This document shows positions 53,042 through 61,472 of a stretch of 64,000 bases of DNA, piece after piece. The position numbers and the translations under genes were made by a program. The number at the start of each line of letters is the position of its first letter. The stretch's first letter is position 1. Source of the stretch: a bacterium (GTDB taxonomy: Bacteria > Planctomycetota > UBA1135 > UBA2386); contig JAUILN010000002.1 in assembly GCA_030432695.1 (NCBI GenBank), forward strand, positions 806,001-870,000. Direction: 5' to 3'. Below the pieces are notes generated by a model. It saw nothing but the letters and a program-made list of their open reading frames with translations, was not told the DNA's origin and did not search any database.

Positions 53042-54729
53042 TGCGACGACTCTCCGTGATGCTGCTGGCGCTGGCCGGCGCACCCCTGGTGACCGGACAG
53101 GACCCGTTCCCGATCGGCGTGATTCCCGGTGCGCTGCGCTACGACGTCTCGCGCTTCGACGTCCACGTAGGCGACCGGGTCACTATCCGGTTCCAGAACA
53201 ACGGCCTGATGCCGCACAACCTGCTGGTCACCCGGCCGGGCAAGGTCGACGCGGTGATGCTCGCCGCGATGGCGCTCGGCGGCGACGGCCCGGCGAGGGA
53301 CTACAAGCCACAGACCGACGACCTGCTGGCCGCGACGCCGATCCTGCAGCCGGGCGACGCGCACCTGCTCAGCTTCACGGCACCGGGGACGGCCGGCATC
53401 CTCGGCTACCTCTGCACCTTCCCCGGCCACGGCACGATCATGCGCGGCGAGATCCGGGTGCTGCCGGGCGGCACCGAACTCGGGGCACCGCTGCGCTTCG
53501 GCGGCGAGCGCGCTCCGACGCCCGATGAGGATCGACTGGCGCGGAGCGGCGCGAGCGCCTTCCCGCTGGGCACCGAGGACGAGCCTCTGGTCATGCGGAC
53601 GTTCCTGCCGGATCCCGGACTGTCGGACGAGGTGCTGGCCCACCACCGGCAAGGCCTCGATGCGAAGCCCTACGACGTCAACTCGGGACTCGACCGGCCC
53701 GGGGTGGTGAAGGCGATTCCCGGCCTGCCCGCGGCGATCGCGGTCAACTTCGGCGGACGACTCTCCTATGCCTGGGACACCGTCGAATGCCGCCTGCTCT
53801 ATGCGTGGGTCGGCGGGTTCCTCGACATGACCGACTATTGGGGCGCAGGTGCCGGCGGCGGGCGCAAGAGCTTCGACTACGTGCCGGCGCTGCAGGGGTC
53901 GTTGGTCTATCTGGCAACCGGGCCGCACCCGATGGGCGCCGAGATCGAGCCTCGCTACCTCGGCTACCTGATGGAAGGTGGCACGCCGGTGTTCCGCTTC
54001 AAGGTCGGTCCGTTCGAGATCCGGGAACGGATCGCACCGGGCGACGGACCGTTCGAGATCGCCTGCGACTTCGAGGTGATCTCGGAAGCCGACTTCAAGG
54101 GTGGCGGTGTCGACGTGGTGTTCCAGCTCGACTACTCCGAGTCGCTGCGAGGTCGGATCGCCAGCGAGCACCTGCTGCCCGACACCACGACCGTGCAGCG
54201 GGACTGCGACTCCACGCGGTTCTCCCTGCGAGTGGTGCTTACCGGCGAGGAGCGCCTGCCTCCACCGCAGCCGTTCGCCGACCTGCCGCGCGCCGGCCTC
54301 GTCGCCACGGCCCGTCGCGTGGTCACCGGGGACCCGGTGGTTCCGGCGCTCGGCATCCAGGCCTTCGCACCAGGGCGGACCATCTTCAGCGACCGCGAGT
54401 ACACGTTCGACGAGGTCCCCGAAGCGCTCCTCGGCGCCGACCACGTGCCGACCCGCAACGACGACAAGCTCGACGGTCGCGACGTGTCCTGGCAGATCGA
54501 GGTCTCCGGACCGGCGACCGTCTGGGTCCTGCTCGACAGCCGCGTCGAGGCCCCCGCGTGGCTGACCGACGCCGACGCGCCGTTCACCCGCACCGACCTC
54601 GTGGTCACCACCTCCGGCAACTGGCGCTACCAGGCGTGGCGCCGCGACGTCGCCGGAAGTTCCACCACCGAACTGGGCCCGCAATCCGGCGGCTCGTTCT
54701 ACGCGATCGCCGTGACCCCGAAGCGCTGA
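53041..54729 (+). CDS. Exported protein with cupredoxin domain and large beta domain
   Basis: ATG 53041 gives 562 residues with a signal peptide (LSVMLLALAGAPLVTG). Residues 30-145 form a plastocyanin/azurin-like copper domain: the strand RVTIRFQNNGLMPHNLLVTR supplies the first His; GYLCTFPGHGTIMRGEIRVL supplies Cys, His and Met, the full type 1 copper set. Residues 180-560 are a beta-rich domain of unknown fold (GVVKAIPGLPAAIAVNFGGR, VFRFKVGPFEIRERIAPGDG). It should carry electrons in the envelope. The partner is probably the propeller dehydrogenase-like protein 9 bases downstream, because such pairs of cupredoxin and sorbosone-dehydrogenase-like proteins are common in planctomycetes. Confidence 0.85.
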   Translation: MRRLSVMLLALAGAPLVTGQDPFPIGVIPGALRYDVSRFDVHVGDRVTIRFQNNGLMPHNLLVTRPGKVDAVMLAAMALGGDGPARDYKPQTDDLLAATPILQPGDAHLLSFTAPGTAGILGYLCTFPGHGTIMRGEIRVLPGGTELGAPLRFGGERAPTPDEDRLARSGASAFPLGTEDEPLVMRTFLPDPGLSDEVLAHHRQGLDAKPYDVNSGLDRPGVVKAIPGLPAAIAVNFGGRLSYAWDTVECRLLYAWVGGFLDMTDYWGAGAGGGRKSFDYVPALQGSLVYLATGPHPMGAEIEPRYLGYLMEGGTPVFRFKVGPFEIRERIAPGDGPFEIACDFEVISEADFKGGGVDVVFQLDYSESLRGRIASEHLLPDTTTVQRDCDSTRFSLRVVLTGEERLPPPQPFADLPRAGLVATARRVVTGDPVVPALGIQAFAPGRTIFSDREYTFDEVPEALLGADHVPTRNDDKLDGRDVSWQIEVSGPATVWVLLDSRVEAPAWLTDADAPFTRTDLVVTTSGNWRYQAWRRDVAGSSTTELGPQSGGSFYAIAVTPKR

Positions 54730-54738
54730 GGTTCTCCG

Positions 54739-56247
54739 ATGACGACATGCTGCAAGACCGCGTGCCTCGCGCTGCTCACCACCTCGTTCGTCCCAGCCCA
54801 GCACGACCACGAGCACCACGCGGCCACCGACCCGACCCAGGCGGTCGCCGGCTGGCGCATCGAGGACATCGCGATGCCCGATGGCGTGGCCCCCGAGATC
54901 GGCGGAATCGCGCTGAACTCGAGGGGCGAGCTGCTGATTGCCACCCGCCGCAGCGGCATCTGGATCGCCACGCCTACGCCGAATGTCGGGGACTTCGCTT
55001 GGCGGCCGTTCACGCGCCACAGCCTGCACAACCCGATGGGCATCCTGGTGCTGAGCGACGGCGACCTGCTGGTGCCACAGATGCCGGAACTCACCCGGAT
55101 CCGCGACACCGACGGCGACGGCACTGCCGACAGCTTCGAGGCCGTAACCACCGGCTGGGGCGTGAGCGGCAACTACCACGAAACCAACGCCGGACCGATC
55201 CCCGATGGCGAAGGCAACTGGTTCGTCGCGGTCGGCACCGCCTCGCACAACGGACCGACCTTCGCGCACGTCCGCGGCGAGTTCTCGCCCATCGGTCGCC
55301 GGGGCCGCAACTTCTCTGCGGTCGAGTGGAAGGGTTGGGTGGTGAAGGTCACGCCCGATGGCGAGGTGCTGCCCTATGCCAACGGCTTCCGCGCCAACAA
55401 CGGCATCACGCTCGGGCCCGACGGCAAGCTCTGGGTCACCGACAACCAGGGCGATTGGCGGGGCACCTCGCCGATCTACCACGTGGTCGAGGGCGGCTTC
55501 TACGGGCACCCCTCGAGCCTGGTGTGGCGCGACGACCATCCCGGCGACGATCCGTTGAACTACCCCCTCGAGAAACTCGAGGCCATGCGCACCCGCGCCG
55601 CGGTGGAGCTACCGCAGGGCGACGTCTGCAACTCACCTTCCGAGCCGCTGTTCGACGACACCGGCGGAGCCTTCGGCCCATTCACCGGCCAGATGTTCGT
55701 CGGCGACATCGCCGGACCGCGGATCCTCCGCGTGATGCTCGAAGAAGTGGCCGGCGTCATGCAGGGCGCGGTGATCCCCTTCCAGGAAGGCGGCTCGATG
55801 CGCGGCGGCACCAATCGCCTGTGCTTCTCGCCCGACGGGCGCACGCTCTATGCGGGTCAGACCTACCGCGGCTGGGGCAAGCCGTCGGAGGGCCTGCAAC
55901 GGATCACCTTCACCGGCATGGTGCCGCAGGAGATCGTCTCGGTGTCGCTGACCGGAACCGGCTTCCGACTGACGACGACGCAGCCGCTCGACGCCGCGAA
56001 GGCGGGTTCACCCGCGAACTACTCGATCAGCCACTTCCACTACGACTACGGCCGCCGCTACGGCAGTCCGAAGCGGGAGGTGACCGAGGTGCGCGTGCAG
56101 TCGGCTGTCCTCTCGCCCAACGGCAAGACCGTGGAGCTCACGCTCGACACCCCGCTTACGCGCCACGTGCTGTATCGGATCGATTGCACGAACGTCGGGG
56201 GGATCGAACATCCGGTCGCGCACTACACGGTGAATGCCTTGCGCTGA
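54739..56247 (+). CDS. Exported beta-propeller dehydrogenase-like protein (sorbosone dehydrogenase type)
   Basis: ATG 54739 gives 502 residues. The N-terminus (LALLTTSFVPAQ) is a signal peptide, followed by His-rich DHEHH. Residues 40-380 carry six propeller blades of the GSDH/PQQ sugar dehydrogenase type: MGILVLSDGDLLVPQMPELT, NAGPIPDGEGNWFVAVGTAS, VVKVTPDGEVLPYANGFRAN, NGITLGPDGKLWVTDNQGDW, GGFYGHPSSLVW and RLCFSPDGRTLYAGQTYRGW. The conserved Arg-x-x-Asn-G-I-T and D-N-Q patterns match known members. The last 120 residues form an Ig-like domain. PQQ or another cofactor may bind in the propeller, but residues are not proven. Works probably with the cupredoxin upstream. Confidence 0.82.
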   Translation: MTTCCKTACLALLTTSFVPAQHDHEHHAATDPTQAVAGWRIEDIAMPDGVAPEIGGIALNSRGELLIATRRSGIWIATPTPNVGDFAWRPFTRHSLHNPMGILVLSDGDLLVPQMPELTRIRDTDGDGTADSFEAVTTGWGVSGNYHETNAGPIPDGEGNWFVAVGTASHNGPTFAHVRGEFSPIGRRGRNFSAVEWKGWVVKVTPDGEVLPYANGFRANNGITLGPDGKLWVTDNQGDWRGTSPIYHVVEGGFYGHPSSLVWRDDHPGDDPLNYPLEKLEAMRTRAAVELPQGDVCNSPSEPLFDDTGGAFGPFTGQMFVGDIAGPRILRVMLEEVAGVMQGAVIPFQEGGSMRGGTNRLCFSPDGRTLYAGQTYRGWGKPSEGLQRITFTGMVPQEIVSVSLTGTGFRLTTTQPLDAAKAGSPANYSISHFHYDYGRRYGSPKREVTEVRVQSAVLSPNGKTVELTLDTPLTRHVLYRIDCTNVGGIEHPVAHYTVNALR

Positions 56248-56293
56248 CGGCACGGCCGTGTCACTCCGGCAGGCCGCCGGTTAGCCTCTCGTC

Positions 56294-59200
56294 ATGAAGG
56301 AGGCTCACCGATCCTCGGCCATCGTTTCGCTGGCGCTGTTCGCGCTCGGAACCGCCGCGATTCCCGGACAGACGGCGAGCGCGGTACGGCAGCTGGACGA
56401 GCGAGGGCGCTTGCTGAACGAGGCGCTGAGGTCGGTCACCGACCCGTCGGAGATCGCCCAGCCGGACCTTCGGGCGGACTACCTGGCCAAGCTGGAGGAG
56501 CTCGAGCGCATGTATCGCAGCGTGTCCGCCGGCCCGCTTCAGAGCCGTCAGTGCTGGATGTCCCGCGACATCGCCTGGGGCTACCGCATGCTCGGCGACC
56601 TCGAGGCCTCCAAGGCCTGGCTCGAAAGGGCTCGCTCGAATGCCACGAAATGCCCGGCCGGACACCTTCGGCATCGCCATCTGACATTGACCTGGTGGTT
56701 CGAAGCCCGACTGCAAGAGGAGTGCGAGGCCAACCTCGCCGCGGCGCTCGCCGCGAGACAGCACATGCTCACGCACCGCCGAAAGCTTCCCGCGATCTCG
56801 ATCGAGTGGCTCGGCCTGCACCTGCACGACGCGCATCGGCTAGTCGCGAGAACCCATTCTGCGCTCGGCGATCCCGGCTCGGCCCTCCCACATCTCGAGG
56901 AGGCCGTCGCACTCCTCGATCGCAAGGAGGCTCGAGTCCACGCATGGCACACGGCGACCATGCAGGCCACGTGGTCCGAGTACGGTCGCTGCCTCGTGGA
57001 CCTGGGACGCGGAGAAGAGGCCCTGGCAGCCCTCTCGAAGTCCTTGGAAGTCGCGCGGAACACTCCGGGATCTGACATCCCGAGCTACACGGCGTCGACG
57101 CTCTCCGCACTCGCCGACCTGGCCGAACTCGACGGCGACCCGGTCACCGCGCTCTCGCTCCACGAGGAGTGCCTCGCCGTGCTGCAGCGTGAGGGGGTCG
57201 GTTCCGCGGCAGACCTCGCCTGGGCGCATTGTCGGCTCGCACGCACCTGCCAGAGCCTCGGTCGCTACGAAGAGGCGGTGGCGTCCCAGCGCGCGGCGCT
57301 CTCGACCTTCGACGAGTACGGCGAGGAAGCGATCGCCGAGACCGTTCTCCTCCAACTGGCGGAGGCCGCGCTGCGAGGAGGTGAGCTCGACATCTGCACG
57401 ACTGCGCTGGAACGCTGGACGAGCCGCCCCAGGAGCAGCGAGACCGTGGACCCGGCGACTCGTGCACGCATCGAGACGCTCCGCGCCGGGGTCTTGTTGG
57501 CGTCGGGTCGCGAGCGACATGCCCTCGACGCATGCGACGCCGCTCGCGAGGCCCTGGCAGACGATCCCGCAACCGATGCCACGAACGAGCTGGCAACCGA
57601 GACGGCTCTGCTCCGTAGCCGTGTGCTCGAGGCACTCGGCGATCGAAGGGGCTCGCTCTCGGAAGCCGCGCTGGCCGTCCAGATTGCGCGAGGAGCGTCT
57701 CGCACCGGACGACTGCTGGTCGTGGCGGCATCCCGTCAGGCCGCACTCCTCCTGGAGCACGAGCCCGAACGACTCGGATCCGCGATCGAGCTGCTCGAAG
57801 AAGTCGTCGCCGCTCTGGACGATGCACGCGCCGCGTCCGCGGCCCTCGACCCGATCGATCGGGCCCGCTACCTCGCCGATCTGCGCGAATACGAGCCCTA
57901 CGAACTCCTCTCCTTGGCCCACGTGCGTGCCGGCAACGTGGAGAAGGCCGTCGAGACGCTGGAGGCAGCTCGCGGCCGTACCGTGTCCGAGGTCCTGTCC
58001 GGCACGGCAGCCCCACGCCTCGACGGTCTGGCCCGTGACGCCACCGCGCGCGGCGACGAGGCACTCCTCCATCGGATCTCAGAGGTCCAGCAGCAGCTCG
58101 ACGAAGCGCGCGCCGCAATGGCCAAGGCCGTGGGGACCGCCATGGACGACGGGACCGAGATTCCGGCCGCGGTCGAGGACGCAACTCGTCGGCTGCGCTC
58201 CGCGAACCGCCTGGAGGCCGCGCTGCTCGCCGAGGCCGCGGTCTCGAACCCCGCACCGACACCCGACCTCGGCCGCATCCGCCGCCTGCTCGACCGCGAG
58301 AACGCGATGGTCTACTGGTCGCTGCAGCCGGTCGAGAGCCTGTTGTTCGTGGTGCCGAAGCGAGGCCCCGTGTCGTGCCACAGACTCGCTCTCGACGACG
58401 AAGCCGGAGGAGGACCCGATGCGCTCACGGCGAAGCTCGGCGAGTTCCTCGCACTCCTGTCGGCCAGCGGGGAGGGGGCGCCGGACCGGGGGCGTGGGCG
58501 GGGACGCGGGCGAGGAGCCGCGCGCGCGACCGATCTCGCCGCGCAGCTGTTCCGGATGCTCGTCCCATCTGATGCATGGAAGCGCATCTCCGAGCTGGAG
58601 CAGATCTACGCGGTACCGGACGCCGATCTCTACCGGGTCCCGCTCGATGCCTTGGTAGTCGACATGGAAGACGGTCGACCGGTTCACTGGATCGAGCGTG
58701 GACCGGCAGTCGTGACTTGTCCTTCGGCCGCAGCCTTGACGCTGTTCCGCGAAGCCGCCCGGTCACGGAAGAAGCGCGCTCTCGAACTGGTCGCCCTCGG
58801 CGACCCCGTCTACGACGGCACCTTCGCCGATGCCGGCGAACGCGCCCGGCTCGAGGAGTCGGGCCGAGAGGCGCGCGCCCTCTACGAGATCTACACCGAC
58901 AGACCCTGGTCGCCCGAGGCCGACCGGCGCAAGGCGGTCGCCCTCCTGGGCGAGGAGGCCACCGAACGACGGCTGTTCGAGGCGGCTCAGCGGGCCGAGA
59001 TCCTCCACGTCGCCGCACACCACTTCCCCGACCCCAGGCCGACCGGAACCCTCGGCCGGATCCCCCTGGCGAGGCCTCAGGAAGGTCCGGGCGGAGCCGA
59101 CGACGACGGGGCACTGACCCTCGACGACCTCCTCACGCGCTGGACCGGGCACCTGGCTGGATGCGACTTCGTGGTCTTGAGTGCCTGCTCATCGGCCGTC

Positions 59201-59461
59201 GGCCCGACCTACTCGGGCGAAGGAGTGCTCGCGCTGCCACTCGGCTTCCTGTCCGCCGGCACGCCCGCGGTGCTCACCACTTCGGTCTCGATCGGTGATG
59301 CGAGTGCCGCGGATCTGATGATCGACTTCCACCGCACTCTGCGGGACGACCGCCGCACGACTCCGGTCAGGGCGCTGATCAGCGCGAAGCGGAATCTGTT
59401 GGCGGCGGGTGCACCACTGGCCGCGTGGGCCCCCTTCGTGTGGATCGGCTGGATCGAATGA
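56294..59461 (+). CDS. Exported TPR-CHAT protein
   Basis: ATG 56294 gives 1055 residues. A signal peptide (SLALFALGTAAIPGQTASA) directs export. Residues about 60-480 are TPR units (SALPHLEEAVALLDRKEARV, YGRCLVDLGRGEEALAALSK, HCRLARTCQSLGRYEEAVAS). A helical linker with a GRGRGRG run near residue 735 leads to the CHAT protease-like domain: LHVAAHHF (His near 904) and VVLSACSSAVG (Cys near 963), the His/Cys dyad of clan CD peptidases. The end ALISAKRNLLAAGAPLAAWA then WIGWIE is the usual CHAT C-terminus. CHAT proteins with TPR are typical of caspase-like signalling; this copy is exported. The next gene's start overlaps by four bases (ATGA). Confidence 0.9.
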   Translation: MKEAHRSSAIVSLALFALGTAAIPGQTASAVRQLDERGRLLNEALRSVTDPSEIAQPDLRADYLAKLEELERMYRSVSAGPLQSRQCWMSRDIAWGYRMLGDLEASKAWLERARSNATKCPAGHLRHRHLTLTWWFEARLQEECEANLAAALAARQHMLTHRRKLPAISIEWLGLHLHDAHRLVARTHSALGDPGSALPHLEEAVALLDRKEARVHAWHTATMQATWSEYGRCLVDLGRGEEALAALSKSLEVARNTPGSDIPSYTASTLSALADLAELDGDPVTALSLHEECLAVLQREGVGSAADLAWAHCRLARTCQSLGRYEEAVASQRAALSTFDEYGEEAIAETVLLQLAEAALRGGELDICTTALERWTSRPRSSETVDPATRARIETLRAGVLLASGRERHALDACDAAREALADDPATDATNELATETALLRSRVLEALGDRRGSLSEAALAVQIARGASRTGRLLVVAASRQAALLLEHEPERLGSAIELLEEVVAALDDARAASAALDPIDRARYLADLREYEPYELLSLAHVRAGNVEKAVETLEAARGRTVSEVLSGTAAPRLDGLARDATARGDEALLHRISEVQQQLDEARAAMAKAVGTAMDDGTEIPAAVEDATRRLRSANRLEAALLAEAAVSNPAPTPDLGRIRRLLDRENAMVYWSLQPVESLLFVVPKRGPVSCHRLALDDEAGGGPDALTAKLGEFLALLSASGEGAPDRGRGRGRGRGAARATDLAAQLFRMLVPSDAWKRISELEQIYAVPDADLYRVPLDALVVDMEDGRPVHWIERGPAVVTCPSAAALTLFREAARSRKKRALELVALGDPVYDGTFADAGERARLEESGREARALYEIYTDRPWSPEADRRKAVALLGEEATERRLFEAAQRAEILHVAAHHFPDPRPTGTLGRIPLARPQEGPGGADDDGALTLDDLLTRWTGHLAGCDFVVLSACSSAVGPTYSGEGVLALPLGFLSAGTPAVLTTSVSIGDASAADLMIDFHRTLRDDRRTTPVRALISAKRNLLAAGAPLAAWAPFVWIGWIE

Positions 59462-61448
59462 AGCAGCTTCTTGCAACCGCGGTCCTGGTCGCCGCCCTAT
59501 CCACCGGAAGCTCCGCGCAAGCCCGGACTCTCGCTGATCTGCACCAGCAACTGAGTTCCGAACTCCAAGTCCTCAGAAGCAGGATCGAGACTTCGACCGG
59601 TTCGTCCTCGGAGGTCTGGCTTCGGCTTTCGCTGGAAGCCGAGTCCGTGGTGAAGCGCGCGCGAGACCCGGCTCTGCGTCCACTGCGCTGCCTCGCGTTG
59701 GTCAAGCAGGCGACGTGCCTACGCCTGGCGGGGGAGCTGGAAGGGTGCGAAGCCCGTCTGCGCGAAGCCGAGAAGCTCGCCGACAGGGTCGAGCATCCAG
59801 CAACAAGGCCCGCGATCCTCGTCGAAGTCTACGTGGACCGCGCGCTGCTGTGCCGCGCACGCAATGATCGGAACGGCGCCGTCGCGGCCTTCCGAGACTC
59901 GCTGGTTGCCCGGATTGAATTGGCCGAGACGCAGCTCGACGCGCGGACCTTCAGTGGACTCCTGCAGGGAGAGCAGGACCTCTCCGGAGAGCTGATCTAC
60001 TGCGGACGCCACGAAGAAGCCCTACCCCACGTGCAGTCCGGACTGCGCCATCTCGATCGACTGGAGCACAGGTTTGCCGGAAACCCAGATCTCGATCCCG
60101 AAAGCTGGCGAAGCCTCTTCCTGTCGAGACTGGTCGAGATCCACCTGCTCGCCGACCGAGGCCCCGAGGCCCTCCAGGCCTGCGGACGCGCTCTGATCGC
60201 CACGCCCGGCGATGGCAACCTCGAATCGCGTCGCGACCTCCTGCTGACCGCGGCGCGCCTGACGAGCGAGCTGGGCCAGCCTGCCGCGGCACTGCCGATC
60301 TGGGCCGAGGCCGAACGCATCAGCCGTGCACTGCCGCTCGACGAGGCGCGACGCATTGCACTCGTTCGCGACCACGCGAAGACCCTCGACGTGCTCGGCC
60401 GCGACGAGGAGGCATTGGCCATGCGCTCCGCCTTGTTGCTCGATTGGCCCGACGATTCGGAGCCGGCATCCGTGGACCGCGCCCACATCGCGTTGGACAT
60501 CGCGCGGGCGCAGCTCCGCCGCGGCATGGCTCAGCAAGCGCTCGACGAACTCGAGTCGTCTGCCCCGGACCTCCCCGACACTCTCGCCACGGAGCATGCC
60601 CTGCTCACCGCCGAAGCTCTGCTGGCACTCGGACGCTCGGAGGAGGCTCGCGACCGGTTCTCCGAGCTCGCGGGAGTCGACGACACCGCTTCGTCGGAGG
60701 TACGGGTCCGGGCTCGGGACGGCCTCGCCCGCAGCCTGCTGATGCTGGGCGACGTCGATGCGGCCCGCGGCTCCTTGGAACGCGCCTGTGCCGGTCTCGC
60801 CGGGCTCGAACTCGGACCGGAAGTATCGCTGCCGATCCGCTCCCGACTCGCGGCGCTGCTGCTGCGCACCGACAACGATCCGGCGGGTTCGATCACACTC
60901 CTCGAAACCCTGGTCGGCGACCTCGAGGAACAACGCCGCCGGGCGAGGACGCCACCGAGTCAGCGGTCTTCGGCGCCGCGCCCGACGCGGGCATCCTGCA
61001 CTTCGCCACTCACCACCTGGTCGACACCGGTCCAGGAGCGCTGTTCTCGGAACTCGTGCTGAGCCCAGCCACATTGCCTACTCCAGGCGACGACGGCTCG
61101 CTCAGTCTCTTCGAACTGCTCTCCGACTGGCCGCGCCGGCTGACCCGTTGCCAATTGGTCGTACTCAGCGCATGCAGTTCGGCAGACGGCGAACGGAACG
61201 AAGGCGAAGGAATCCTATCGATCCCGCTGGGCTTCCTGCAGGCCGGCTCGCCTTCGGTGCTCGCCGCCACCGTGCCCGTCGGCGATGAGGCGACCGCCCG
61301 ATTCATGACGGCCTTCTACGAACACGCCTTCAGCCAGAGAAGACCCGATGGCCTCGCTGCGCTCCGGAACGCTCAACGAGAACTGTTCGAGGCCGGCGAA
61401 CCTGCGACGACCTGGGGTCCCTTCGTATGGATCGGGGCGGCCCGCTGA
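59458..61448 (+). pseudogene. Second TPR-CHAT gene, broken by an out-of-frame internal deletion
   Basis: ATG 59458 overlaps the previous stop (ATGA) and begins with a signal peptide (LLATAVLVAALSTGSSAQ). The first frame encodes about 490 TPR-like residues up to TLVGDLEEQRRR. It then loses family similarity and stops at 61062. From about 60942 the next frame runs GEDATESAVFGAAPDAGILHFATHH onward (His), LVVLSACSSADG (Cys) and ends WGPFVWIGAAR at 61448, the CHAT C-terminus. Against the paralogue about 375 residues are missing, including the first half of the CHAT domain. The junction is GCCGGGCGA (60938-60946), the same 9-mer as in the kinase remnant. Without frameshifting the product is only an exported TPR protein. 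Confidence 0.85.
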
Positions 61449-61472
61449 ATACCGACGAGACCGTCACCGAAG

